In this document: piece by piece, positions 39,070-51,000 of the stretch
Numbering within the stretch: the stretch's first letter is position 1
Layout: every line of letters starts with the position of its first letter
Assembly: GCA_019614645.1 (NCBI GenBank)
Contig: JABWDB010000001.1
Span: 9,655,501-9,719,500, forward strand
DNA length: 64,000 nt
Source of the DNA: Stratiolaelaps scimitus
Lineage: Eukaryota > Arthropoda > Arachnida > Mesostigmata > Laelapidae
Direction: 5' to 3'
The notes under the pieces: model-generated
What the model saw: only the letters and a program-made list of their open reading frames with translations
Databases searched by the model: none
Told to the model about the DNA's origin: nothing
Program-made: the position numbers and the translations under genes

Positions 39070-42000
39070 GGTGATGCTAGAGCTATTGCTGCCACCGTCA
39101 CTGGCACCACCGACTCTGGCTGGCGCTGCTGCCGGCTGCAGCCCTCTGTCCTAATCATTATCCCCAATCGGCACAGGCCAATGGCTGGCAGCAAACGGAA
39201 AGGTTGGAAGTCGAGCGCCCGAAGTCCAGACCAGTTTGTTCGGTTTTGTGGGGCCGCTGCCGCGTTCCACGACCAAAGAATCAACTCGAGAACGTCAAGT
39301 CCTCCAGTCAGCGTTCAAATGACTTGTCAGCCGTTTCTCGGCAGTTGTAACCGGCGGGGGCAGACGGGTGGCCAAGTTGGGCCAAGCTAGTCAGAGAGGC
39401 TGCAAGGAGAGATTCTTCTTTCCTTTGTGCCCCAAACAAGCGGTTCAGTCTATGGCTAGCGGCCGCCAAGGCGGCGATCCAATCAAGGCAAGGACGGCAT
39501 AGAACAGACGCCCCGAACACGGCGCCCCAACCTTCTTCTTCCCACGATCCCTGACGATGGTTCCTAGCCACAGTGGGCGCCTAGTGGTAGTAGGGGCGCT
39601 GGCACCAGCCTTCTCGAGAGAGAGAGCGGGAGGCAAAACCCCTTGACTACCCCCATACGCGCCCGCCCACTGTCCTCCACTCTCTTTCGGCCCTGCAATG
39701 CCATCGTTTGCCTGGGCTGTTCGCGATGGTTCCTTTACGCGATGGCGCGCCGTAGAGCCCGCGCAAAAATAGGGCGACAGCGCTTTTTGCTTCGTTGCTG
39801 GCCAGATCGTCCCCATCCTCTCATGCATTGCCGTGCGTGTGTCCGCGTGTACGGCGCCTAGTTGCCGTCACTGGTCCCTGGATGCATCTTGTGCGAGGGA
39901 TATATACAGTAAAGCACCTGCTCTCGCATCTCCAGCCTAGCTCTCCGATCAGCCCCTTTTCAGATCTCAGCCTCAGCGGCCTCTCGCAACGCGTGGGGAG
40001 CTGCTGCACCTGGCTACCTAGTTGGGCCAGCCGGACTGGGATGTCGGCCCGCAAGGAGACAGAGTGCTTGCTCCGTTTCCTCTTTTTCTCGTACTCTGCC
40101 CCTTATGGCACCAGTAGCTGCGTCGCTCCGTGACGCCCCATCAACAAAAACCACGGCCTCCCAGACCTGCTGTCCGGACGGAGAAACGACATCCTGTCGC
40201 CTGTTTGCTTGTCGGTCGGCCGAGCGGACGAGCGACCGAGTGAGCCTGAGACAGGCGTTCGTACGAACGTCCCCCGCGTAAAAACCACCGGAGGGGCAGC
40301 CAACTCCACGCGTTCTTCGATCGCGTAACGTTAGAAGCACTGCTGATGTGCTGCGCCTACCCTGCTACCCTGCTGTTCCTGCGCGTCTCGAATGGCAGGG
40401 CACAATCTCGGACTTGCCGCGTATTGCACTGTTTATATAGTTGGATTATTAAGTCGTCCGTTCCCTCTTTGAGGTTTTGTGGGAGTATACAAATGGAGAG
40501 AGAGGCTCCAGGTCTGGCCCCGAAATATATATATATATATAGGGCCTGTTTTGGATGACCGAGGGTGTTGGGTGCGGGGAGAAGAGGTGAGCAATCAGAC
40601 GGCCGACCTGATGAGTCTCCCGGGACTCTTCCTGTTTGAGCACGACGAGACGAAAGCGGACTGTGGACGAAGCGCCAGCAGGCAACCCTTTAACTAACCT
40701 TGAGTACGTTGATTATTCGTTTCAGGTGAGACAAGCGGATGGTGATTCAATTGGACGGCGAGCGCGCAACCAGAAAAGCCGTCAGAAGCGATCCCGTCTA
40801 GCGTTCTTTTCCCGCAACTCGCAGTGGCTTCACTCTGAAGCGTTTTCTGGCCGTGGGAGTGGTGTTAGCAGCAATGGATTATATTTGCGACGTAATAGAC
40901 CGATTCCCACTCAGGCGAGAGAATAACAGTACCAGCCGGCGCCTCTACTGCTGTTGCAGGAATTATCAACGCTGATGTACGCGTGTGTGTGGTCGGGTGT
41001 CTAGGGTTATGAATGAGAACCCCCTTTCCCAGGTCGGTTTCCTCGTCCATGACTGCCTTCAGCCGAATTGACTATTGCTGAGGCAAGATTCTGTGGTGCT
41101 GCTTTTACTGCTCGTGCAGCTAGACTTGCTTGACGCTGCTGCTGGTGTTGGTTTAACTTGAAGTGACTCAGCCGCACCGATGGCGGCGGCGTATTTCTCA
41201 ACGGTGGTGGGCGAACTGGGAATGATAAGCCGATTATACGTTCCGACTGAGCGTCTCCTCCGCATGGCGAGAAACCCCGGGCGCGGCATCGCGGAGGATT
41301 AGTGCGGCTCGAGAGATAATCGAGGGTGGTCCAATCCTCGGCTAACTACGATTACCCATGATGAGCAGGATACCACGGTAACCTGCTTTGAGTCAGGCCT
41401 ATTCTCGATGACGTCTGTTGGTTGCGATTGCCGATGGCGGACGGAGGGATAGGGATCCCCCCCCCCCCACCCCGCTACGTCCGCTGCTGGCAACGCTAGC
41501 TTTTCTAGGCATACGTAACCAGCTTCGTGAACTACGCTTATTACATCCTTCTGATGCACTGACTATACGGGGTTTGTCTGCAGCTGACCTGTCGTTCATG
41601 GGAGTAACGTCGTAGACAGTTCTGCCGGGTCCATCGTGCCAGCAAAAGCATCAAAGTGACCAACGATGTTCGCCGTTTCGTCTCTCGTTCGTCTGCTCCC
41701 GCGTTGCCATGCCGGGGTGGTGTGCAAACCGTGGGAGGTCGGATATGCCTAGCGAGATCGAGACCTCGGCCGAGCCTTGTTCGTGCTTGCTCTTCAAATG
41801 AGCTCGTCGGCTGCGCTCTATCCGCCTCTCATTCCAATGGCTCATTATCTTGCTGCAGCTCTCATCTGTACTTCTGTATACATAACAGCATGAGGTGAAT
41901 GTCATCATCCTCTATATCACATGGCATCTGATGCGAGAAGCGCCAACGCTCAATGGCATCCTGGACGGACAGCAGCCGCGGTCTAGCGGTGGTATTAAGT

Positions 42001-44699
42001 TAGAAGGCAAGCTTTGGCCTTGTAACCCACCCGAGTGGTTAGAAAGGACATTCCCGACAGCCTGCAAGAGAAGCCACGCTATTGCCATGTCCGCCATTAA
42101 CTAGCACGACCGCGTACCAGTCCCCGACCACCAGTCGCCGTCCGCGAACCCCATTTCCTACTACCGCCTCGCTTTCGGACTCTTGCACTGCTGCCCTGTC
42201 TTCTCGTAGGTGCAGTGTAGTCGTCCCGTACGTATACCTACCCATCTTAGACGACAGCTACGTAGTCCTCGAGAGGTCCAGGACTTTCTCCCCCATGCTA
42301 CATGTTCTCCTCTGTATTCTCACTCCTGCCGCTCGTCTACTCCTGAGGCTACTCCGCCGAGTACCCGAGCAACGGCGTGAGTCAGTCAGTCTGTCAGTCT
42401 GACCAGCAGACAACATCCGGCCACGCGCAACAAGATAAGCTGGATTACCATCACATGGTGGCGGCGGTGGAGGTGGTATGGCGCGGCTTGCAGACGATAG
42501 TCGTACTACAATATCCGTGGCAGAGAAAGGCAGAGACGTATGAGCATGTACCACCTCCGCCAACGGTACTCCCTATATAACTCTCACACCTGGTAGAACC
42601 CGCTGATGCTGCTGCTGTTGCTTCGGCTGCTCCTCAACGGGATCCTCGGTGAGAGAAGAGAGGACTCGCAAATGTTCCAAGGCAGTAGTTTCGCTCTAGG
42701 TCGTGGGCACCAGTGGCTTGCTGTGCGAGTCCTATAGACAAGGGAAGGATATCCCAGCGTGCGTCGGTCCGTTAGTACAATGATTTGACGCGCACACAAC
42801 CCGTCCCATTTTGTGTCGCCTTGGTTTTGTTAAATATTCTTGCTGTACGTGAGCTAAAGTCTCTGCCAACCCATATTAATGCAACAGTAATACGCTCCTG
42901 CATGGTGGTACATGCATGCCAGCTTGGCTTTATAAAAAACCGACAGTGTTGCAATGGAAGTTCAGTCTACCACGAGAAATTATTATTACAAGGATCAAAT
43001 TTTACGTAGGTATGGACTCGTTCGCTGCTGGACCCCACGTGTCCCAAAGTGTGGCGACGTTGCCCCCCGAGCCATCACGGGGACATAGGCGTATTGGTTC
43101 GTAAGTCGAGTATCTATTCAATTATGTCGATGAACGTTCCTGGCATTATAATGTAAAAGTCTATTTATTCGCCCTTTGAGAACATTGCAGAACCTGAAAT
43201 ACATTATTTGGGCTCTGAAACGGTTGACAAATAGATGCGATATTTGTATGCCACAGCACGGCGCTAGGTGAATTGAATACGAGTCAATGACAAGTACAGC
43301 TGCCGGATTTACCGCACGCGCCTCTGCTCCACCTGAACTTGAGACTTCACGATCTCTCTTAATCAGACCCAGTGCGGGTACATCGTGGCTAAAAACTGAC
43401 CAGGCTGAACTCACCACCGAGGAATCCCTTACGATCGTACGCGTCAGTAATCTCTCCCGGCCTGGGAGGGTGCCCTAATTTCCGGTAGTTTATTGCCAAA
43501 ATGATGGTTGAAAAGCTGGGCTGCCGCGAAAGAATTATGAAACCGAGGCTATTTTCAGAACCGTTATTCGAATATTTCCATAACCATATTTTATCATTAT
43601 AGATGAAGGCTTAGGGCAAATCCTCCCTTTATAGTCATTTTGATAGTCTGCATGCGACTACTCGCTATTAATACTAATGTGTGAATATTTATTATAGACA
43701 GTGCCGCCTTCCTTTGAATAGAACCGTTGATAGGATTCCGCTTATCTAAGAATCTCATGCGATAATTTATATTCATTGTATATCTGTCGTACAGTCTTTA
43801 AATGCAATCATTTGTATTAGCTAGATTCCGTTGTCAACATTATTGTAAATCGGGCCTTCATTATAAATAAGAATTTAATTCGTCTTTGTTTCTGGGCTGC
43901 TCACCACTTCCATGTTATCACGTTGAGAGCTCACAAGCTCAAGATCGTTCGATCAATGGGCAGTATCTGCACTGTACCAATCGTTACAATACCTCTCGCT
44001 CTGCATACCTAGTTATCTTTTCCTAAAGGAGAGAATATCCATTTTTCATATACTTATTGGTCAATTATAAAAGTGGGCGACAATTGTACCCCGCGCTTGA
44101 TTGATGAGTTGTCTATCTTGTGAATCTGGATGAGGATAACAATGTCGTTGCAGTGTGCGTCATGCGATCCTACGAGGAAGGGAAACAATTGTTGAATCGA
44201 AGGTACTGAAGAAAAAATAATCCGAAGCGAACATAGCCAGGTATTAGCCGTAGCAGCGGCAGAAATGGTAGAACTAGTGGCAGTTGTAGTCCTAGCTGTA
44301 GTCGAAATATCTCGTTCTCGTCTAGTCTTCGTTTTGTCTTCGGGCCGAACGTACGAGTCGAAGGGATCGACACGAAAGCGCCAGAATAGTGTAGCGGGTG
44401 ACGTAGTGATCCAGGTTGGCCTGGCGACCGCGTCCAACTTGACCACAGTCTTCCCGGGACAGGCAAGAAAGGACTAGGCCAGGCCGCGGAGGGCTAGGCA
44501 GCCCCAGAGCCTCCTCAGGCCTCGGCTGGCAACGAAGCGTAACTGCATTGGCCCGTTTTGGTTGGTCTCGGTGACAAGGAATTCCGCCGCGTACCGGCTA
44601 GACCGGCCCGTAGCCGTCTGTACCGTTTCGTTCCTGCCTTCCTGCAATAGTTATTGCCCAATCTACTGACGGCCGAGTGGCTGCTGACCATAGGCCTTG

Positions 44700-47216
44700 T
44701 TGGTGTATCTGTCTTCTTGCCTGTCCAGGCATTGCAGCCAGCAATACAGCTCCAAATGGTTAGGAAGAGCGCAATATAGCCAATTGCCGAACAGTAGCCA
44801 GAATACAAGGTCGAGTTGAGCTGAAATGGCCGATAGATGCCAATAGAATAATCGTTTCTTTTCCACATAATAATAGGTGCAAGAAGGTCGCGTCGTCAGG
44901 GACACTCGTAAGCGGGAGTAGCGAGCGCGGCATAGCACTGGTGACGGCCACAGCAGTGCCAGCAGCAGCAGCAGCAGCAGCAACAGGAGTCTCTGCTACT
45001 TAATCTGTTCTGGCGTCCAGGATAGTAAATAGCGTGCTCGCTGTTGCGTAAATTCGCCAACCTCTCGTTGAAGCGCGTACGAAGATATACAGTGCCCAAC
45101 AACAGGCTCCAGCCTGGACGTCAGGTAAGCAAGCTGCGCGAATGCGCCGCCGGTTCTTGTCTGACCGCCCGCTCGCCCGCCCGCACGCCGTAGATAGCAG
45201 CAACCGCGTAGCCATGAGCCCTGACAAGAGCCTTACAAGGCTCTTGATCCTATGAAAGAAATCCGGGACTCAGAGAGTGAGTGGGATGCGCAGTTCAAGA
45301 TATCAGGGCCGCTATAGCCGACATTGGTCTATGGGAAGGACTCAAGTGAACTGAAACAGGTAGCTGGAACCTGACCGGGATGCGCACCATGTTTTATTGT
45401 TTGCTCACCATCGCTGAACGTGACGGCGTGCGCTTGCCTGTAGGGCCAGACCAGTCAAAAAGTTGCATTGAGAACGAGCGGATACTCCGCGAATACCACG
45501 TGCTTGCATTTCCTAGCGATGTGATTCCTATTGTGCTGCAGTATTGCCAACAGCTAGCTTTGTACCGTTTGCCCATGTTCGATCTCTCCCGTTGATTATC
45601 TTAGATACTCAAGAAGGTAAGGGAAAGAGCAGACCGTGAAGTACCGACTTATTCATGTATGTGGACAGATCGGTATTAGCCAAGAGCAACAGGAGCAGGA
45701 ACGAGACGCCCATTACATTCTGTACAATCATATACGCTAAAGAACCTTGGTTGAGCTTCCGGTAGAGACCTCACTGTCAATGTAATTGACATTACGACTC
45801 GGCAATCGCACAGCTAGTGTAATGTAGCTACGAAATTAAACGACATCAAAGATATGAAGTAGCCAATGTTTTCTCGATACACAATAGTGAAAGCAGCTCC
45901 GGAATAACAGAACCTACTGTTAGACCGATCTGCCACACAGCCAGGCAATGTGCGGTGTACAACTCGAGGTGCCCTTGTGCAATTTGTGCATTCTCCTGGG
46001 CCCTGTTTGAGAGTTCAATATTACCATCAATGTCCTCTGCCACCATTGCAGAGATCGGTTGAACTGCAGAAGTTGACAATATATGTATATATCAAATTTC
46101 AACATAAGCGTTCGAGCCCTGAACGCGGCGCTCAGTTGATTGAGGGTGCCCTGCCAATATCCGAGTCGGAGAACGAGACATCGTGATATCCTGGCCACCA
46201 TTGTCAAGTAGAGAACTAGTTCCACGCTCGTTGCGTCGTAAAGCTCCATTATCCATTCACCGGGTAGCTCCTCGATCTATCAAATAATAAAGAACACGTT
46301 CGGGGTTAATATTTAGAGAGGCAAGAGTAATGATGATTCATCATCTCAGAAATTGAATTCTTCATATTTGTCAGCTGTTCGTAGAAGTAAAATTAAAAAC
46401 CACATCACTCATTACCTGCAGCAATCTACAACGTCCATGAATAGACGGGGTATGGGAGCTTACCTATGACTAATTGGGTAAGGTGTACAAGGTCTTCAAT
46501 TGGAAAAGCGTTTGGTGCAGAATTGAGAACGAAGTGGGCTTGCAGCTGGAGCGGGATCTGTTTCAACGATTCTGAGTCGACTTCCTTCCTAACTGTGATA
46601 AGTTTCTCTTTTGCCCTCACGGTCACCTTAACATTAACTGGCTACCATTGCCTGCTGAATATATGTATAATATCTACGTCACCCGGTAGTATCACCGAAA
46701 TGTGCTTATTTTGCCACAATCATAGATGGGCAATTAGTCATTTGGCCTCCGTTCAATTAATCGCTCGGCATCCTGGTCCTTGCCGTAGACGATATCTAGC
46801 TTGATCAAGTGGCTTCGCGGCTTACGCTGACGCTGCCTCTAGCCAACCTCGTTCAAGGTTCGACCAGCCGAACAATAGGGCAACGCTCATCTAGACCTAG
46901 TTTTTCCACCGTGTTCCTGTAGCACATTGCCGACTTCATCGTTAGCATCAACCGGCATTGAACCTGTAGAGGTCACCTCGTATCAGTGCTCCATACCGAC
47001 ACTGTACGTGTGACCCTGGCGGATCCACAATCCGACGCTCCCCGAAACTCGTTAACGAGAGAACCAAGCGTGATTTTCACCATTATTGTTGAATTCGCGC
47101 AATTCAGCTGCTGTCAGCAGAGTTGCTCTGATCTCGGCCGTTTGCTTAACGTCGACAAGCATCGGTAACAGCAAGGGCAGCACTTTCGGGCCCATCGAAC
47201 CCAGAATGGAGCACAA
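44700..47216 (-). CDS. Hypothetical multi-exon membrane-protein gene or relic, family unknown, low confidence
   Basis: Read on the minus strand, several open fragments have splice-like borders with compatible phases. The first, 47216-47081, follows a CCCCTAG acceptor and contains VLPLLLPMLV. The second is about 46637-46464 and ends at a strong AG|GTAAGC donor. The third is 46057-45881, after an AACTTCTGCAG acceptor; it is hydrophobic toward its end (VIPELLSLL). The fourth is 45769-45645 and holds a clear membrane-type run around VSFLLLLLLAN. The fifth starts at 44820 after CCATTTCAG and contains another hydrophobic helix (IGYIALFLTIW). A further open piece from 46276 downward follows TTTGATAG but does not fit the phase of the third. 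I do not recognise the family. The pattern of separated hydrophobic helices would suit a multi-pass protein such as a chemoreceptor. Stops in the flanks and weak acceptors mean it could be a pseudogene or coincidence. Confidence 0.2.
44959..44983. repeat. (CAG)n microsatellite
   Basis: About eight CAG units. On the minus strand they read as poly-Cys or poly-Leu in shadow ORFs. Confidence 0.95.
45225..45246. repeat. Perfect 10-bp inverted repeat, 2-nt spacer
   Basis: CAAGAGCCTT and its exact reverse complement are separated by AC. There is no adjacent poly-T, so a terminator-like reading is not supported. Confidence 0.9.
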
Positions 47217-48052
47217 CTAGGGGACACATCGTACAAGATCCGTGCAGTGATCGCTATTACCAGGAGCAGTAGTGAGCGTGCGTTACAATTCACAGAATGC
47301 TCTCGGTTATAAGAGTGCGTATACAACAGCGAAACGCTGTACGAATCTACACCCCGTCAATTTGGCCTGTTCGCCGCTTGCAGAAATTGGCGATGTTTGT
47401 AGCCGCAGCGTCATCTTCGAACGTGCCCTGGTTTACGACCCCCGGTCCCTCCCACATGAGTGATGCAGATCATGAATACTTCGTGGTCCCTCAGCTTCTG
47501 TCCTCGTCTCGACGGCTGTCCGCGTTGATCGTGTAAATCAGCCATGCCTCACACATGACGATCACAGGTTCCCCGGGTCTAGCATCTGCCAAACTATATG
47601 CAGGAACGTATTTAGAACTGCCTCGCCGTAGAACGTGCTTCTTCACCTTCTACAGTGCAGTCAACTAGGACACGGCCAGGTGACCACGGCCGCCGGCACC
47701 AGGTGCGCGGCCGTGTCAACGGTCGCTCTACTCAACTGCTCTGTCTGTAGTCACACGGAATATTTATACTTCCCCTCATACATGTTTTCGGGCTGACTCT
47801 CAGCCAACATTTAACGTCCACGGAATTGCTTTTTCCATTGCTTTCTAACACGGAGCCCTAAATGCAGTGGTTGAGATCTAACCCTACATGGACCTACGTG
47901 TCTGTCAAGCGCACACGAACGCACCCGGCCGTCGGGCTCGACATTATACTGCGTCTCATATGTGTTTGATTATGACGGTGACAGAAGAGGTTGGTTGTGG
48001 GTGATAAGGTGTACGCGGTTCTTTGCACTCGCTCTCCGGTTTCTCTGTGAGT

Positions 48053-48054
<2 letters not shown>

Positions 48055-48094
<40 letters not shown>
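48055..48094. repeat. (TA)n microsatellite
   Basis: A pure AT run of about 20 units in an AT-rich spacer. Confidence 0.95.
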
Positions 48095-48096
<2 letters not shown>

Positions 48097-51000
48097 GTCA
48101 AATGTTGACCGGTGCTAGGCGCTAACACGCATTGCCTACCACTCAAGTGGCCTCTGGTCTAGCCTGGTACGTATAATCACATTAATCTTTAATAGTGTGT
48201 ATATATTCCCGTTGTTTATATCGGGGTCGGGTCCAACACTTTTCAATGTTGTGTTATACTACACATGGTGGCGCTAGCTGCATATGAGGGTTACAATGAT
48301 TAAGAAGATTATAATAATGATACGTTTTTGCTCAATGTTAAAAAAAAACGTGGGTTACGTTGACATAAGATGTGTCGACAATACAATATATAGCATATAA
48401 CGTTTCCTTGATTGGCAGCTTTTAATACATACAAAACGAACAATTATACACAACAGCAACGACAAGAGTAATATGCTAATTCGTGTTGTCGGTTGAGCAT
48501 TGTCGGATGAGACGATAGATTGATCCTATTTGAGTACAGACAGCACAGAGATATCTACACGGTGTATGTCCCAGGCCGCTGTTTCAAATCCCGCCGCAGC
48601 TTCAGAGCGATCTATATTTTCCTCTGGACATTTGTTGTAATAATGCCATTATACGGGTAACTACCGACAAATGTCTGATGGGAGCCCCTACAGCCGAAAA
48701 CCAAAGTCGAGTTGACCCTCAATGTTTGCTTTCGCCCTTTCGCTATTGGCAACAAATTGTTTGACCTTGGCCAGTCCAGCCACTGTTCAACTTGTTGGTG
48801 CCAGCCAACAGAGCATGATCCTAATCATACACGCTCATTGTATACACACTACGATATACACAAAATTATGATAATGCTCGCAACAGGGTGAATGTGAGAA
48901 GGAGTGAGAGAGAGAGAGAACTTGACGTCTATCTATCAGATATGCAAGGCCATAAAGGGAGAAGGGGTATAGAAGACTTGGATCTGTAAATCTAAATGTG
49001 CCAAACAATTTGACAATAGATGAATACATTTCTAATAGTATCGTATGATTAATTTTCTAGTTTTTAATTCGCCAAGAAAGTTCATTGCTGGTATGCTCCG
49101 CACCAGAACGTTGGTAATCTCTGCAGAGTTCCCTGCCTATACATTTGAATGGTGCGATACGCTATGTACTGGACACGTGAAAGAATTTCCCTATAAACGC
49201 ACCGCAAACGTGCCGTAAACGTTTGTACACAAATTAGCTAATGATTTCTTCGAAATAAGGGAAAAAATCATGGATGCAATAAACTATAGCAAGTTTCCAC
49301 CTTGTCCACTTTTCGGCTGTGCGGTTGACCGCTTCGCTCCAGGGTGGCACGAGAAAAATGAACGCGACGTTGAGCAAACACATGCACGTACGTGCATACA
49401 TACCTCCGTGTGCAATATGTGCATAGAGAAAGAGTGTGCGGCCGTAGAACCAACTGGGCCGACCACCGGCGGATCTGGAGCCGGAACCTCATGATCATGT
49501 TCCTCGGGAGAGGCCCAAAGGGACGGCGACGAGTAACGGAACGACCGGCTACCACAAGGTTGAATAATGTCCCTCTCAATCAGGGCAGCAGCCATCCCCC
49601 CTCCTGCCCCGGCTGTCCCTATACGTTTGGCCCCTTTTAGCCTTGCCGAAAGAGAGCATCGATCTTTCGGGTGATGGCGACCGTTCGCATTCACTCCGTA
49701 CAGCGAGGCATACAACATAGACGAAGCTTCCTTTGGCTCGGTCTAAGGATAGAACGGAAGAGAGAGAGAGAGAAGAGAGCGAGAGGGCCGTGGACCTCGG
49801 ATAGGGGACGAGAAGCAAGTCTGAATATGTGGCTGGTTCTGGAGCTCTGTATGAAGCACACACGGAAGTTGGACGACGAGTGGTAGGATGAACGGACCTT
49901 GAAGAACGAACGTCGCCACGCGTAGAGCGGGTAGACGCAAAGGAGATCGAAAGACGATGGAAAAGATGGCTTCGCCGGCCTGTTCATGGCGACCGCAGCG
50001 ACAAGGATGGCCACAGCTACCGCTGAGGCAGCTACGGCGCCGCGACTACGACGATGACGTGATGTCTGTAGAAGACAGCTACCGCAATTCATCGCCGGAA
50101 CAGCTGCTGTGCTGTCCCAGCGCCGTGGGCCAGAACGCAGGGCACAAACCTACTAGGGGACACTTTAGAGTGATTTGGTCGGGCGTATGTTGGTTCTGGG
50201 ACCTTGAATAAAGCTGAGCTCTATGGGAAACGTTGTGGGGGGGGGGGCGGTAAAAGGACCGATTTTCGTGCCCTGTAAGAGCTGTTCGTTGGGGCCCGAC
50301 CGGCTTTCGATGTGATGTCTTCTGCACGTCCGGTGACATCATTCGGCAATAGCTACGACCGCTTGTAATCGCTGTAAGAAGACATACTTGTTGTAACAGA
50401 GAGGGATAGGCGAGAGAGAGTTGTTTCTGGTCCCTTGTAACTCTAGCCCCTGACCTTAGACGTCACGGTGACCAAATGCGTCCTACATTCCGCCCCCTTT
50501 ATTCATCTATTTCCAACCGTTTTTCTCTGCCATTTACTCTCTGCTATCCCTGGTACTCGTTGGTGCTAGTATACCTGCTAATTCCTATCCTGTCGGTGAC
50601 CTGCCTCGGCTAAGGCCGCGGAAGCTGCCTCTTCTAGCTCGGTAATAATTGAGAGGTATGAAGGAAACTGGCTATCCCACACAAGGGTGCATTCTTGCTG
50701 TCTTCTCCTGCTTTCAATCACTAACGTACTGTATCATTCGAAGAGGAACAAAGTATACCTTGCGAATGGCTGTCACCAAATTTATCTAATGAACCAGTTA
50801 GAAATTCCAGTAGCCTTTTCGTGTCCATATGCTACCAACGCAAGTTGATTTAGTCGTGCCGCCTAACTTCGACGTCGAAGAACCGCTGTAGGTCATGAGC
50901 TCTCAATAGGGCGGCGCAATTACGTTAGAATATATGCTTGGAAAAAATCGGTATTTTTAATCTGTATTATCTGAAGTTGTGTCTACTTTTTTGCCAAGCT

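Larger units (their letters stand above)
34761..44250. other. Large GC-rich stretch with short AT spacers, no gene recognised
   Basis: AT-rich parts lie at 34.8-35.7, 37.8-38.3 and 42.8-44.25 kb. The islands (35.7-37.8 and 38.3-42.8 kb) hold many overlapping ORFs in most frames, with compositions set by repeats and GC content. Runs of C occur near 36.56 and 41.46 kb. A 14-bp perfect palindrome (CGTTCGTACGAACG) lies at 40256-40269. Confidence 0.5.

Noticed and set aside
45225..45246. Hairpin as a possible transcription terminator
   Set aside because: There is no T-run after it and nothing indicates a bacterial genome.
47081..47216. Resemblance of the LGSMGP...LPLLLPML stretch to helical repeats of large lipid-transfer proteins
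   Set aside because: It is too short and generic, and the neighbouring fragments do not follow the domain order of that family.
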